Source: Cupriavidus sp. P-10
GTDB taxonomy: Bacteria > Pseudomonadota > Gammaproteobacteria > Burkholderiales > Burkholderiaceae
Length of the DNA: 64,000 bases
Assembly (NCBI RefSeq): GCF_003402535.2
Contig: NZ_AP025170.1
Coordinates: 3,286,001-3,350,000, forward strand
Direction: 5' to 3'
In this document: positions 17,068 through 27,796 of the stretch, piece by piece
Layout: the number at the start of each line of letters is the position of its first letter
Numbering within the stretch: the first letter of the stretch is position 1
The notes under the pieces: generated by a model
Told to the model about the DNA's origin: nothing
The model's input: the letters and a program-made list of their open reading frames with translations, nothing else
The model's database searches: none
Made by a program: the position numbers and the translations under genes

Positions 17068-20000
17068 AGCGTTTCTCCGGCAGACGGCGCGGTGGGTGGA
17101 GTGGTAGGTGGCTGCGGCGCATCGCCGGCCTTGGCGGCCTTTTTGGGCTTGCCTTCGGACATGCGCTCCAGGCCCCAGAAGAACATCGGGATAAAGAACA
17201 GCGCGATCACCGTCGCCCCGAGCATGCCGCCGATCACGCCCGTGCCGAGCGATTGCCGGCTGGCCGCCGAGGCGCCGCTGGCGATGGCCAGCGGCACGCA
17301 GCCCAGGATAAAGGCCAGCGAGGTCATGATGATCGGCCGCAGCCGCAGCTTGGACGCGTGGATGGCAGCATCGTAGGCGCTGAGCCCTTCCTTCTCGCGC
17401 ATTTCCACCGCGAACTCGAAGATCAGGATCGCGTTCTTCGCCGCCAGCGCAATCAGCACGGTCAGGCCGATCTGGAAGTAGACGTCGTTCTCCATGCCGC
17501 GCATCAGGATGCCGAGCAGCGCGCCGAACAGCGCGAACGGCACGGCCAGCAGCACGCCGAGCGGCAGCGACCACTTCTCGTACTGCGCCGCCAGGATCAG
17601 GAACACCATCAGCAAGGCAAAGGCGAAGACGTAGACCGCGGTGGAGCCGGCGGTCTTTTCTTCATAAGCCTGGCCGCTCCAGGCATAGGCGTAGCCCGCC
17701 CCCAGCACCTCTTGCGCCACCTCCTCCATGGCCGAGATGGCCTGCCCCGAGCTGTAGCCCGGCGCGGCGTCGCCCATGACCTTGGCGGCCGGGAAGTTGT
17801 TGAAGCGTGTGACGATGTCCGCCCCCGGCACATACTTGGTGGAGGTCACCGCCTTGATCGGCACCATGTCGCCGTTATGGTTGCGCACGTAGACCTTGTC
17901 GAGGTCTTCCGGGCGCGAGCGGAACTCGGGCTCGGCCTGCAGGATCACCTGGAACAAGCGGCTGTTCTTCGGGAACTGGCTCACGTAGAGCGAGCCGAAC
18001 ATAGTCTGCAGCGCCGAATAGACGTTCTCGACCGGCACGCCCTGGGTCTCGGAGCGCTCCCGGTCGACTTCGACCAGGAACTGGCGCGAGCGCGAATTGA
18101 TGGTGGAGTTCACGCCGGTCAGCTCCGGCCGCTGGCGGGCCTTGGCGATGAACTCGTGGACCTTCTGCTCCAGCTGCTGGTAAGTCCCGTCCGCGGTGCT
18201 CTGCAGCCAGAACTCGAAGCCGCCGGTGGTGCCCAGGCCCGGGATCGAAGGTGGATTCAGCGGGATCACGACGCCGTCCTGGTAGCGCGAGAATTCCCGC
18301 ATCGACTTCTGGATCAGGTCGGCGGCGGACTCGCCCGCGCCACGTTCATGGAAGCCCTTGAGCGTGATGAACAGCGTGCCGGCATTGGCCTTGTTCTGCG
18401 AGTCGATCAGGCTGTAGCCATCGACCGTGGCCACCGATGACACGCCGGGCTGCTTGGACAGCCAGGATTCGGCCCGGCTCGACAGCGTCTGGGTGCGATC
18501 CAGGCTGGCCGCGTCCGGCATGACCACCGCGCCGAACAGATAGCCCTGGTCCTCCACTGGCAGGAACGAGGTCGGGATGCGCATGAACATGACCACGCTG
18601 ACCGCCACCATCGCCAGGATGATGGCGATCGACATCACCGTGCGCCGGATCACGATCTGCAGCGACCTGTCATAGCCGGCAATGAGCCGGTCGAAGGAAT
18701 TGTTGAACCAGGTGAAGAAGCGGTTCTTCTTGTGCTGGCCGGGCTTGAGCAGGATCGCCGCCATCGCTGGCGACAGCGTCAGTGCCACCACGCCGGACAG
18801 CACCACCGACACCGCGATGGTGATGGCGAACTGCTTGTACAACTGTCCGGTGATGCCCGACAGGAACGCCACCGGGATGAACACCGCCAGCAGCACCAGC
18901 ACGATCGCGACCACCGGGCCGCTGACCTCGTCCATCGCCTTCTTGGCCGCCTCCTTGGGCGGCAGGTTGAACTCCGTCATGTTCCGCTCGACGTTTTCGA
19001 TCACCACGATCGCGTCGTCGACCACGATGCCGATGGCCAGCACCATGCCGAACAAGGTCAGCATGTTGACCGAGAAGCCAAATGCGCTCATGCCAACGAA
19101 GGCGCCGATGATCGACACGGGCACGGCCAGGATCGGCACCAGCGTGGCGCGCAGGCTCTGCAGGAACAGGAACACCACCAGGATCACCAGGATCACCGCG
19201 TCGCGCAGCGTGTGCACCACCTCGTCGATCGACTCCTGCACGAACTCGGTGGTGTCGAGCGCGACCTCGTACTCCAGCCCCGGCGGAAAGCTCTTCTTCA
19301 GCTCCACCAGCGTGGACCGCACCTGCTTGGCCACATCCAGCGCATTGGCCCCCGGCTGCTGGTACACCGCCAGCAGCGTGGCGGTCTTGCCGTTGTAGCG
19401 GCTGCGCAGCGAGTAGTCCTTGGACCCGAGCTCGGCGCGGCCGATGTCCTTCAGACGCACCAGCGCGGCGTCGCCGGACTGCGCGCGCAGGATCATGTTG
19501 TCGAATTCGGCCGGCTCGGTCATGCGGCCCTTGGTGGCGATCGGGAAGGTCTGCTGCACCGGCCCGGTGGTCGGCGACTGGCCAATGCGTCCCGCGGAGA
19601 ACTGCTGGTTCTGGTTGGCGACCGCGTTCTTGACGTCCTCGGTGGTGATGCCCAGCGACGCCATGCGGTCCGGCCGCAGCCAGATGCGCATGGCGTAGTC
19701 CGGGCTGCCGAAGATGGACGACTGGTTGGCGCCCGGAATGCGCTTGAGCGCATCCAGCACGTAGATATTGGCGTAGTTGCCGACGAAGGTCTGGTTGTAG
19801 CTGTTGTCGGGCGAATAGATGGCAATCACCATCATGAACGCCGACGACCGCTTCTGCACGGAGACGCCCTGTGCCGTCACGGCATCGGGCAGCGTGGGCA
19901 GCGCCAGGTTGACGCGGTTCTGCACATCCACCTGCGCGAGCTCGGGGTCGGTGCCGATCTCGAAATAGGTGGTCAGCGTCAGGTCGCCGGTCGAGGAACT

Positions 20001-20249
20001 CGTCGAGTTCATGTACATCATGCGATCCGCGCCGTTCACCTGCTGTTCGATCGGCGCGGCCACGTTCTGCGCCACCACCTCGGCGCTGGCCCCCGGGTAC
20101 CGGGTCGTGACCGTGATGGACGGGGGCGTGATATCCGGGAACTGGGCGATCGGCAGCTTTGTCAGGGCCACCAGGCCGCCCACCGTGATGATGATGGACA
20201 GCACCGATGCGAAGATCGGCCGGTCGATAAAGAAATGGGCAAGCTTCAT
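17064..20249 (-). CDS. HAE1-family RND multidrug efflux pump
   Basis: The 1061-residue protein is the size of AcrB/MexB and starts [19 protein letters not shown], typical of hydrophobe-exporting RND pumps. The proton-relay Asp pair is in [16 protein letters not shown] (TM4). Further family landmarks are [18 protein letters not shown] and, near the end, [20 protein letters not shown]. It expels drugs or solvents from the periplasm and inner membrane using the proton gradient. The C terminus is a soluble Lys/Pro/Ala-rich tail. The adaptor gene precedes it with a 4-base overlap and the outer-membrane gene follows. Confidence 0.96.
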   Translation of the reverse strand: MKLAHFFIDRPIFASVLSIIITVGGLVALTKLPIAQFPDITPPSITVTTRYPGASAEVVAQNVAAPIEQQVNGADRMMYMNSTSSSTGDLTLTTYFEIGTDPELAQVDVQNRVNLALPTLPDAVTAQGVSVQKRSSAFMMVIAIYSPDNSYNQTFVGNYANIYVLDALKRIPGANQSSIFGSPDYAMRIWLRPDRMASLGITTEDVKNAVANQNQQFSAGRIGQSPTTGPVQQTFPIATKGRMTEPAEFDNMILRAQSGDAALVRLKDIGRAELGSKDYSLRSRYNGKTATLLAVYQQPGANALDVAKQVRSTLVELKKSFPPGLEYEVALDTTEFVQESIDEVVHTLRDAVILVILVVFLFLQSLRATLVPILAVPVSIIGAFVGMSAFGFSVNMLTLFGMVLAIGIVVDDAIVVIENVERNMTEFNLPPKEAAKKAMDEVSGPVVAIVLVLLAVFIPVAFLSGITGQLYKQFAITIAVSVVLSGVVALTLSPAMAAILLKPGQHKKNRFFTWFNNSFDRLIAGYDRSLQIVIRRTVMSIAIILAMVAVSVVMFMRIPTSFLPVEDQGYLFGAVVMPDAASLDRTQTLSSRAESWLSKQPGVSSVATVDGYSLIDSQNKANAGTLFITLKGFHERGAGESAADLIQKSMREFSRYQDGVVIPLNPPSIPGLGTTGGFEFWLQSTADGTYQQLEQKVHEFIAKARQRPELTGVNSTINSRSRQFLVEVDRERSETQGVPVENVYSALQTMFGSLYVSQFPKNSRLFQVILQAEPEFRSRPEDLDKVYVRNHNGDMVPIKAVTSTKYVPGADIVTRFNNFPAAKVMGDAAPGYSSGQAISAMEEVAQEVLGAGYAYAWSGQAYEEKTAGSTAVYVFAFALLMVFLILAAQYEKWSLPLGVLLAVPFALFGALLGILMRGMENDVYFQIGLTVLIALAAKNAILIFEFAVEMREKEGLSAYDAAIHASKLRLRPIIMTSLAFILGCVPLAIASGASAASRQSLGTGVIGGMLGATVIALFFIPMFFWGLERMSEGKPKKAAKAGDAPQPPTTPPTAPSAGETL

Positions 20250-21505
20250 GGCTTGCTCCCGGTGGAGCCCGCTGCCTGCTGCGCGCCTGCTCCTGATGCA
20301 GCCGATGCAGCCGATGCGGCCGATGCAGCGGCAGGAGGCTCGCCAGCCGCGGGGTGGACACCGCTGGCCGCGCCGTGCGCGGCCAGCTCGGTCGCCGGCA
20401 CGGCCTTGACCGGCGCGCCCGGCATCAGGCGCAGCAGACCGCTCACCGCCACGCGTTCACCGGCCTTCAGGCCCGAGCGCACCACCCAGTTGGAGCCGGT
20501 CCATTCGCCCACGTCGACCACGCGCTGCTGCGCCTTGTTGTCCGGGCCGATCACCCAGACCGTCTGCCCGCGCGGGCCTTGCACGATGGCTTCCTGCGGC
20601 ACGGCAATGGCCTGCGTGCGCATCGCGCCATGCACCTTGACCCGCACAAACTGGCCCGGCCTCAGCGTGCCCTGCGGATTGGCGACCTCGGCGCGGACCA
20701 GGTAGGTGCCGGTTTCCTGGCTGAACGAGGCGTCGGCGAAAGCGATCTTGCCGTGGTGCGGAAACTCGGTCCCATCGGCCAGCACGATGACGATGTCGAA
20801 GGCTTCCTGCGCCGGGTACCGGATGGCCCCCGACTTCTCCGACGAACGGATCGACAGCACCTCGTTCTCGGACAGGCTGAAGTTGACCCACATCGGACTC
20901 AGCTTGGCGACATAGGTCAACAGGCTGTTGGTGGTATCGATATAGGAACCCACCTGCCGCTTGGCAAAGCTCGACAGGCCCGCCACCGGCGACTTGATCG
21001 TCGTGTAGCTCAGGTTCAGTTTGGCATTGATCACATTGGCGCGCGCCTGCTCCACCGCGGCTGCGGCCTCCTGCTCCTTGCCGGTGGCGTCATCCAGGTC
21101 GCGCTGGCTGAGGGCATTGCGCGCCGCCAGCGGGCGCACGCGGTTCAGGTCGGCGCGCGCGGTGTTCAGCCGCGCCTGCTGCTGCGCAAGTTCGGCCTCG
21201 GCCGCCTTCAGCGTGGCCTCGAAGGGCTTGGGATCCATCAGGAACAGGGTCTCGCCCGCCTTGACCAAAGCGCCTTCCGTATAGACCCGCTTCTCCAGGA
21301 AGCCATTGACCCGCGAGCGTATCTCCACCTGCTGCGAACTCTGGGTCTGGCCGACGAAGTCAAATATGAGCGGCACGTCTCGCAGCGCCACGGTGATGAC
21401 GCCCACCTCGGCTGCCGGCGGCGCCACCGCTTCCTGTTTTTCCTTGCCGCATCCCGCCACCAGCAGCAGGGCCAGCAGGCCCGCCACGCCGCGCCCGTTG
21501 AGCAT
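20246..21505 (-). CDS. RND efflux periplasmic adaptor (membrane fusion protein)
   Basis: This 419-residue lipoprotein ([10 protein letters not shown] lipobox) has the adaptor arrangement: [28 protein letters not shown] lipoyl half, a coiled-coil hairpin rich in Ala/Glu, and beta-barrel and membrane-proximal domains. It links the inner-membrane pump to the outer-membrane channel. I use the ATG at 21505; an in-frame GTG at 21514 lies closer to a strong GGAGGAGG ribosome site, and an ATG at 21538 is also open. The C terminus is Ala/Pro-rich low complexity. No regulator gene is adjacent. Confidence 0.92.
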   Translation of the reverse strand: MLNGRGVAGLLALLLVAGCGKEKQEAVAPPAAEVGVITVALRDVPLIFDFVGQTQSSQQVEIRSRVNGFLEKRVYTEGALVKAGETLFLMDPKPFEATLKAAEAELAQQQARLNTARADLNRVRPLAARNALSQRDLDDATGKEQEAAAAVEQARANVINAKLNLSYTTIKSPVAGLSSFAKRQVGSYIDTTNSLLTYVAKLSPMWVNFSLSENEVLSIRSSEKSGAIRYPAQEAFDIVIVLADGTEFPHHGKIAFADASFSQETGTYLVRAEVANPQGTLRPGQFVRVKVHGAMRTQAIAVPQEAIVQGPRGQTVWVIGPDNKAQQRVVDVGEWTGSNWVVRSGLKAGERVAVSGLLRLMPGAPVKAVPATELAAHGAASGVHPAAGEPPAAASAASAASAASGAGAQQAAGSTGSKP

Positions 21506-21702
21506 TGTCCTCACAAAACCTCCTCCGCTAGCAACCATGGCCGCCCCCGATGCCGGACGCAGCGGCGCGCGCCGCCGATCCTGTGCCTGTTCAGGCAGGT
21601 TAAGGCGCGCTCATGGACGCGCCAATTCAATCTTTCTTGTGCCCGTGTTTACTCATTTCGACAGCCGGGACGGGGCTGGTGGCTATGGTCCGAGCACCCG
21701 CC

Positions 21703-24096
21703 TCAGCGTCGGAATCCGCCATGGAAGCCACCCCCGCCCCGGAAGCCACCGCCCCCGCCACCGCCAAAGCGCCCCGCGCCCTGCCAATGCTGCGCCATGC
21801 CCTGCCAGCGCTGCTGGCCGACCTCGCGTGCCTGGCGCTGCGACTCCAGCCGGCTGGTGGCGTCGCTGTTCGGCTGCACCGGTTCCCAGCCGCCGGCGGT
21901 GTGCTTCTGCCAGCCGTCGTCGGTGTGCTGGTACACGGAGCCGTCGTGGCCGGCATAAACGTTGCCGTTGTTCCACACTACGGCGTTGTCCTTGCCCGGG
22001 TTGGCAACAAAGCCTCGGCTGGCGGCGCTGTGCTCGCCGGTCTGGGTGTTGCCGGCAATGCCGGCCTCGCCCGCGCCGATGCGGCCGGTCTGCGCGTTGT
22101 AGCCCGCCGCCTGGCGTCCGGCCGCGTAGTTGCCGGTATAGGTGTTGCCGGCCACGCCGCCACGCGCGGCCCCTTCGCTGCCGGTCGACGGATTGGCGAA
22201 CGAGCCCTGGCGGCCGGCCGCGTAGTTGCCGGAATACGGGTTGAACGCCGCGCCGCGGCTGCCCTGGTAGCGCGCACCGGTCGCCGGGTTGAAGCCCGAG
22301 GCCGCGCTGCCGCGCCATTCGGTGCCGGTCCACGCGTTCCAGCCCTGCGCATGCGTCACCGTGCCCTGGCCCCAGCGGCCATAGAAGTTGGCCTGGTTCA
22401 CGTTGACGTAGTTCCAGTTATACGGGGCGCCCCACCAGTACGGCCCCCAGTACGGCGACGCCGCGCCCCAGAACGCGCCCGCGGCGAAGCCGAAGGCAAA
22501 CCCTTCGGCCATGCCGACGCCGAAGCCGGCGCCGTAGCCGTAGGTGACCGGGTAGCCGTAATAGACCGCGCCGACATAGGGCGGATACACATAGCCGGTG
22601 CCGTACACCACCGTGCCGTCGGGGCTGACCACCACGCCCATGTAGCCCGGCGTGTAGCCGACCACGACGGTTTCCGGCGTGACCGAGTAGATCCGCACAT
22701 AGGTCACGTAGTAGAGCGGCGAGGTCGGCGGGATGGTGTAGATCGCCGACGGCACCTCTGTGGCGACGCGCCACGGTCCCGACGGTGCGGGCGCCGTGAA
22801 CCAGACGCCATTGGCAACCGCGTAATAGTGGCTGGCATCGACCTCGATCACCGGCGTGCCGGTGTTGGCGGCATAGCTGAGCGAGGTGCCGGTGATCGGC
22901 GTGAAACGCGGCGTGCCGTCGTAGGCCACGGTCAGGCTGGCCTTGCTGCGCGAGACCGTGGCGGTCTGCGGGATGGTGGCGGCGATCTCGGCTTCGCGCG
23001 CCTGCGGCGTGCCCGGCACCGACACCAGCACGTTGGCCTTGGGATCGGTGGGCGGGATCCTGGCAAAGTCGGCCGGCAGCTCGCGGCCGGGCACGTATTC
23101 CCACGGCCCGGTCAGCATCGGCGCGCGGAACCAGCGGCCCGACAGCAGCACGTAATACTGGTTGGTGGCCGGGTCGACGAAGATGGCGTGATCGGCATTG
23201 GAGACCGTCAGCAGGCCCACGCCACTGACCGGCATCATCTGCGGCGCGCCGCTGGTGATGACCAGCTCGGTGGGCCGGGTGGCGAAAACGATAGCCGGCG
23301 CCCGCGCCGGACGCTTGCCGTCGGCGGGCAGCATCGCGTCCGGCTTCATGCCGGCGGCGGCCTTGGCGGCGGCATTCTCCAGCGCCTTCGGCACGGCGGT
23401 GATGGCCTCCCATGTGCCGCCTGCGGATTCGGAGCGGTACCAGTAGCCGGCGGCCTTCAGGTACAGCTCGCCGCCCGACTCGCGCAGCAACAGCGCACGG
23501 CTGTTGAGCGCGCGTTCATATTGCGTGCCGGGAACGGCGCGCCAGACCGGGTCGCCGTCGACCAGCACCAGCAGCGTCGGCGTGGTTGCAAACAGGATCT
23601 GCGGCCCATCGTTGCGGACCGGCACGCGGCCGGCTCGGGCGAGTTGCTGCGACACGGCATAGCTGGCCTGCAACTGGTCCAGCGGCACGGTCAGGCCGTT
23701 GGCCGGCAGCCGGGACACCAGCGCCTGGCGCACGCGGTCGACGGCGTCGGGCCTGGTCGGGACTTCCACGCTGTCGATGCGCAGCGCACTCAGCTGCACC
23801 AGCCCGGATGGCTTGTCGATATCGGCGGCGGCCGAAAAATGCACCACGCCATAGGTGGGCGAGCCGCCCTTCTCCCCTACGGCCACGGCGGCACGGCCCG
23901 ACAGGCGGTTGCCATCCCAGGTCTCGACCTGCGGCTGGTACAGCTCGACATGGTCGTTGGCGGCGTCGAAATTGCGAGGCCAGGCCAGCGCTGCGGCCGA
24001 AGCCTGCGGCGGCGTAGCGGCCTGCGGCCCGAGTGGCGCAAGCGCGAGCCATGCCGCCACGATCAGGGCGCTGGTCTGCTTGAGGCGAAAAGGCAT
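21703..24096 (-). CDS. Large exported Gly/Tyr-rich protein with tandem short repeats
   Basis: The 797-residue protein starts MPFRLKQTSALIVAAWLALAPLGPQA, a good signal peptide, preceded by GGAGAG at 5 bases. The N-terminal two thirds contains several modules ending in patterns such as YYVLLSGRWFRAPMLTGPWEYV and HYYAVANGVWFTAPAPSGPW, which look like a repeated beta fold. A Tyr/Gly/Trp-rich stretch follows, then about six degenerate 15-17-residue repeats of the form G....N..TG...A, and a Gly-rich tail. Similar proteins have been called carbohydrate-binding family V/XII, but I see no catalytic site. A cell-surface or periplasmic structural role is a guess. Confidence 0.75.
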   Translation of the reverse strand: MPFRLKQTSALIVAAWLALAPLGPQAATPPQASAAALAWPRNFDAANDHVELYQPQVETWDGNRLSGRAAVAVGEKGGSPTYGVVHFSAAADIDKPSGLVQLSALRIDSVEVPTRPDAVDRVRQALVSRLPANGLTVPLDQLQASYAVSQQLARAGRVPVRNDGPQILFATTPTLLVLVDGDPVWRAVPGTQYERALNSRALLLRESGGELYLKAAGYWYRSESAGGTWEAITAVPKALENAAAKAAAGMKPDAMLPADGKRPARAPAIVFATRPTELVITSGAPQMMPVSGVGLLTVSNADHAIFVDPATNQYYVLLSGRWFRAPMLTGPWEYVPGRELPADFARIPPTDPKANVLVSVPGTPQAREAEIAATIPQTATVSRSKASLTVAYDGTPRFTPITGTSLSYAANTGTPVIEVDASHYYAVANGVWFTAPAPSGPWRVATEVPSAIYTIPPTSPLYYVTYVRIYSVTPETVVVGYTPGYMGVVVSPDGTVVYGTGYVYPPYVGAVYYGYPVTYGYGAGFGVGMAEGFAFGFAAGAFWGAASPYWGPYWWGAPYNWNYVNVNQANFYGRWGQGTVTHAQGWNAWTGTEWRGSAASGFNPATGARYQGSRGAAFNPYSGNYAAGRQGSFANPSTGSEGAARGGVAGNTYTGNYAAGRQAAGYNAQTGRIGAGEAGIAGNTQTGEHSAASRGFVANPGKDNAVVWNNGNVYAGHDGSVYQHTDDGWQKHTAGGWEPVQPNSDATSRLESQRQAREVGQQRWQGMAQHWQGAGRFGGGGGGGFRGGGGFHGGFRR

Positions 24097-24463
24097 GGAT
24101 CTCTCCGACGTGGAGGGCACGATGCTGCACAGCAATCGGCCCATGCTGCGAATCTAAATTAGGCCGGACAGGCGAACAATTGCATTTGAAAACATTCAGG
24201 GCGCTTGCAAAAAAGGACAGATCAGACCGTCACCGGGGCCGCCTGCATGCCTGATCCACCACGCCCTGCGGCGCCTGTTGGTTAGAAGACACTGAGCCCG
24301 CAGTGACGCGGCGCCTCAAGACGCAATGCGTCGTTGCGTCCGCCGGCAGCGGCCCGGTGTGCATCTTGCTTGGCTTGCCGGACGCCTTACACAGGCCACC
24401 GCCCTTGAAGCGACCGCGTCACGGCCTCATCTCCAATGTCTCCCTGGCTACCGCCGCGCCCCC
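24097..24463. other. Divergent intergenic region without a recognised gene
   Basis: This 367-base gap separates the exported Gly-rich protein gene and the metallophosphoesterase gene, which face away from each other. It includes an AT-richer part near 24160-24215 that probably holds promoters. The phosphoesterase frame is open from 24326 but that part is not family-like. I see no RNA gene or clear operator. Confidence 0.5.
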
Positions 24464-25615
24464 ATGCCCCCTCGCACCACGATCCTGACCGCCGCGCTGA
24501 TCACGGCCCTGCTGCACGCCTACATCGGGCTGCGGCTGTTGCCGGCGATGCCCGTGCCGATGCTGGTCAAGACGTTTGCTGTCATCTGGCTCGCCCTGTC
24601 TTGCGCACTGCTGCCCGCCGGGCTGCTGGCGCGGCGCTTCAGCCAGCCGTGGGGGGACCGCATCTCCTGGATCGGCATGCTGGCAATGGGATTCTTCTCA
24701 TCCCTGCTGGTGCTGACGCTGGCGCGTGACATCGCGCTGGCCGCCGCCTGGCTGGCCGGCAAGCTGCTCGGCTGGCAGGCCCCCGGACTGGTATCGGGCA
24801 GCGCGCTCGCCGTGCCGCTGCTGGCGCTGCTGGTCACGCTGGCCGGCTATATCAACGCCCGCCGCGTGGCGCGCGTGGTCGAGGTCGACGTGCCGGTGGC
24901 CGGCCTGCCCGAGGCACTGCACGGTTTCACCATCGCCCAGATCAGCGACATCCACGTCGGCCCCACCATCAAGCGGCCCTACCTCGACCGCATCGTCGAC
25001 CGCGTCAACAGCCTGCAGCCCGACGCCGTGGCCATCACCGGCGACCTGGTCGACGGCACCGTGCGCGAACTGTCCGCGCACACCGCGCCGCTGGCGCGGC
25101 TGCAGGCGCGGCACGGCAGCTACTTCGTCACCGGCAACCATGAGTATTACGCCGGCGCACAGCCGTGGATCGACGAACTGCGCCGGCTCGGCCTGCGCGT
25201 GCTGATGAACGAGCACGTGGTGCTGCAGCACGGCGGTCACCCGCTGGTGCTGGCGGGCGTGACCGATTACTCCGCCGGCCGCTTCCATGAAAGCCACCGC
25301 AGCGACCCGCACCGTGCCATCGCCGGCGCTCCCGCGCAGGCTGGCGTGCGCGTGCTTTTAGCGCATCAGCCGCGCACGGCAGTGGCCGCGGCCGAGGCAG
25401 GGTTCGACCTGCAACTCTCCGGGCATACCCACGGCGGGCAGTTCTGGCCCTGGAACCTGTTCGTGCCAATGCAACAGCCGTACACCGCGGGGCTGGTGCG
25501 GCATGGGGCGATGTGGATTTATGTGAGCCGGGGGACGGGGTACTGGGGGCCGCCAAAGCGGTTCGGGGCGCCGTCGGAGATTACGCGGTTGCGGTTGGTG
25601 CGGGCGCAGGACTAA
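24464..25615 (+). CDS. Membrane-anchored metallophosphoesterase
   Basis: The 383-residue protein has four hydrophobic segments in the first 130 residues and then a calcineurin-like phosphoesterase domain. Metal-ligand motifs are SDIHVG (about 161-166), GDLVDG (193-198), GNHEYY (224-229) and a late SGHTHGGQ. This arrangement matches the YkuE/YaeI-type family with an N-terminal membrane anchor. Some members hydrolyse UDP-diacylglucosamine or cyclic nucleotides, but the substrate here is unknown. The start at 24464 (MPPRTTILTA) precedes the first membrane helix. Confidence 0.88.
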   Translation: MPPRTTILTAALITALLHAYIGLRLLPAMPVPMLVKTFAVIWLALSCALLPAGLLARRFSQPWGDRISWIGMLAMGFFSSLLVLTLARDIALAAAWLAGKLLGWQAPGLVSGSALAVPLLALLVTLAGYINARRVARVVEVDVPVAGLPEALHGFTIAQISDIHVGPTIKRPYLDRIVDRVNSLQPDAVAITGDLVDGTVRELSAHTAPLARLQARHGSYFVTGNHEYYAGAQPWIDELRRLGLRVLMNEHVVLQHGGHPLVLAGVTDYSAGRFHESHRSDPHRAIAGAPAQAGVRVLLAHQPRTAVAAAEAGFDLQLSGHTHGGQFWPWNLFVPMQQPYTAGLVRHGAMWIYVSRGTGYWGPPKRFGAPSEITRLRLVRAQD

Positions 25616-25632
25616 CCCGCGCGAGCGGTTTG

Positions 25633-25665
25633 CACCCCTCTCTCACTGCGCTGGGGAGGGGAGAG
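25633..25665. repeat. Fifth, diverged unit of the CTCTCCC repeat family
   Basis: A CACCCCTCTCTCACTGCGCTGGGG core followed by AGGGGAGAG lies just after the metallophosphoesterase stop. It resembles the units at 9.6 and 15.4 kb but with mismatches in the stem. Confidence 0.55.
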
Positions 25666-25718
25666 TTCACGCGTGGCGGCAGCGTGCCGGTGCGCTCGCG
25701 AGCGTTACGGCCATAAAA

Positions 25719-25742
25719 AAACCAGGCCCGCAGACCTGGTTT
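25719..25742 (-). terminator. Rho-independent terminator of ettA
   Basis: An AAACCAGG/CCTGGTTT stem with an 8-base loop is followed on the minus strand by a run of T residues. It lies 22 bases after the ettA stop codon. Confidence 0.85.
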
Positions 25743-25763
25743 CCTTTCACACTCAGCAGAACC

Positions 25764-27431
25764 TCACCGCGCGATCGGCTTATACCGGATCCGCTTCGGC
25801 TTGGCTCCTTCCTCGCCCAGCCGCTTCTTCTTGTCTGCTTCATACTCCTGGTAGTTGCCCGGGAAGAACTCCACATGCGAGTCGCCCTCGAACGCCAGGA
25901 TGTGCGTCGCGATCCGATCCAGGAACCAGCGATCGTGCGAGATCACCATCACGCAGCCGGCGAACTCCAGCAGCGCGTCTTCCAGCGCGCGTAGCGTTTC
26001 CACGTCGAGGTCGTTCGACGGCTCATCCAGCAGCAGCACGTTGCCGCCGGCGATCAGCGTCTTGGCCATGTGCAGGCGGCCGCGTTCACCGCCCGACAGC
26101 GTGCCGACCTGCTTCTGCTGGTCGCCGCCCTTGAAGTTGAAGCGGCCGATATAGGCGCGCGACGGGGTTTCGTAACGGCCAACCGTCAGCACGTCGGCGC
26201 CGCCCGAGATCTCTTCGAACACGGTCTTGGTGCCGTCCAGCGCATCGCGGCTCTGGTCGACAAAGGCCATCTTCACGGTCGGCCCGATCTTGATCTCGCC
26301 GCTGTCCGGCTGTTCCTTGCCCGTGAGCATTTTGAAGAACGTCGACTTGCCGGCGCCGTTCGGGCCGATGATGCCGACGATGGCGCCCGGCGGCACCTTG
26401 AAGCTCAGGTTTTCGATCAGCATGCGGTCGCCGAAACCCTTGCTGACGTTGTCGAACTCGATCACTTCATTACCCAGGCGCTCGCCCACCGGGATGAAGA
26501 TTTCCTGGGTTTCGTTGCGCTTCTGGTAGTCCTGGCTGTTCAGCTCGTCAAAGCGGGCCAGGCGCGCCTTGGACTTGGCCTGGCGGCCCTTGGGATTCTG
26601 GCGCACCCACTCCAGTTCCTTGTGCAGTGCCTTCTGGCGCGCCGATTCGCTGGCCTCTTCCTGCTTCAGGCGCGCTTCCTTCTGGTCCAGCCACGAGCTG
26701 TAGTTGCCCTTCCAGGGGATGCCCTGGCCGCGGTCCAGTTCAAGGATCCACTCGGCGGCGTTGTCGAGGAAGTAGCGGTCGTGGGTCACGGCCACCACGG
26801 TGCCCGGGAAGCGCGTCAGGAACTGCTCCAGCCAGTCCACCGATTCGGCATCCAGGTGGTTGGTCGGTTCGTCGAGCAGCAGCATGTCGGGGCGCGACAG
26901 CAGCAGGCGGCACAGCGCCACGCGGCGCTTTTCACCACCGGAGAGATGTTCGATCTTCGCGTCCCATGCCGGCAGGCGCAGCGCGTCGGCGGCGATCTCC
27001 AGCTGCAGCTCGGCGTTGTTGCCGTCGCTCGCGGCCAGGATAGCTTCGTACTTGGCCTGGTCGGCCGCCAGCGCGTCGAAGTCGGCGTCCGGCTCGGCAT
27101 AGGCCGCATAGATCTCGTCGAGCTTCTTGCGCGCCTCGAACACGCCGCCCAGGGCTTCTTCCACCGACTCGCGCACGGTCTGCTCGGGGTTGAGCTGCGG
27201 TTCCTGCGGCAGGTAGCCGATGTTCAGGTTGGGCATCGGCGTGGCTTCGCCCTCGATCTCCTTGTCGAGGCCAGCCATGATCTTGAGCAGCGTGGACTTG
27301 CCCGAGCCGTTCAGGCCCAGCACGCCGATCTTGGCGCCGGGGAAGAACGACAGCGAGATGTCCTTCAGGATGTGACGCTTGGGCGGAACGATCTTGCCCA
27401 CGCGATTCATGGTGAAAACGTACTGTGCCAT
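25764..27431 (-). CDS. ettA: Energy-dependent translational throttle protein EttA (ABC-F)
   Basis: This 555-residue soluble ABC-F ATPase has two nucleotide-binding domains: Walker [10 protein letters not shown] and GPNGAGKST, signatures [11 protein letters not shown] and [11 protein letters not shown], and Walker B-type [11 protein letters not shown] and [11 protein letters not shown]. The start [19 protein letters not shown] and the length match EttA. It binds the ribosomal E site and gates the first elongation step according to the ATP/ADP ratio. It has no membrane segments. A frame extension upstream to 27479 is not family-like. Confidence 0.95.
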   Translation of the reverse strand: MAQYVFTMNRVGKIVPPKRHILKDISLSFFPGAKIGVLGLNGSGKSTLLKIMAGLDKEIEGEATPMPNLNIGYLPQEPQLNPEQTVRESVEEALGGVFEARKKLDEIYAAYAEPDADFDALAADQAKYEAILAASDGNNAELQLEIAADALRLPAWDAKIEHLSGGEKRRVALCRLLLSRPDMLLLDEPTNHLDAESVDWLEQFLTRFPGTVVAVTHDRYFLDNAAEWILELDRGQGIPWKGNYSSWLDQKEARLKQEEASESARQKALHKELEWVRQNPKGRQAKSKARLARFDELNSQDYQKRNETQEIFIPVGERLGNEVIEFDNVSKGFGDRMLIENLSFKVPPGAIVGIIGPNGAGKSTFFKMLTGKEQPDSGEIKIGPTVKMAFVDQSRDALDGTKTVFEEISGGADVLTVGRYETPSRAYIGRFNFKGGDQQKQVGTLSGGERGRLHMAKTLIAGGNVLLLDEPSNDLDVETLRALEDALLEFAGCVMVISHDRWFLDRIATHILAFEGDSHVEFFPGNYQEYEADKKKRLGEEGAKPKRIRYKPIAR

Positions 27432-27568
27432 GGGTGCGTGTTGGTGTTGGTGCGGGAATGGCGGGAGTGTATCAGGCACGCCGGGGCACGCAGCCGGCCC
27501 CAGCCAGCTTTGGCCCCCGCCGGTACAATGGCAGGTTCGATTTCCTGCTGACTTTCCAAGCCATCGCC

Positions 27569-27793
27569 ATGAGCAAACCCGCCTTGACCCTGAAGTTCAA
27601 GTGCAAAAAGTGCACGAAACCCGTCACGCTGTACCTGCAGAAGACGTCGGCGTGCTCGCACATCACCCCGTACCAGGGCTTCTGCAAGTGCGGCGAGATG
27701 ATGCGCCATGCCACCGGCGACAAGGACGCGGTCGAGTCCTTCGTCAATTCGCTGGACAACAGCTGGATGCATCACCATCACCACCACCACTAA
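27569..27793 (+). CDS. Small zinc-ribbon protein with a natural C-terminal polyhistidine tail
   Basis: The 74-residue protein has a CKKC pair, a separate Cys and a CKC pair, a pattern suited to a structural Zn site. It ends in Met followed by seven His residues, encoded as CAT/CAC codons up to the TAA stop. The start at 27569 ([10 protein letters not shown]) is the only family-like choice. A GTG start for the next gene lies 3 bases after the stop, so the two are co-transcribed. I do not recognise a named family. The tail could bind Zn or Ni in vivo. Confidence 0.75.
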   Translation: MSKPALTLKFKCKKCTKPVTLYLQKTSACSHITPYQGFCKCGEMMRHATGDKDAVESFVNSLDNSWMHHHHHHH

Positions 27794-27796
27794 GCA

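Noticed and set aside
27770..27793. Polyhistidine tail as vector contamination
   Set aside because: It uses mixed codons, lies in continuous chromosomal context before a gene 3 bases away, and no tag linker or cloning site is present.
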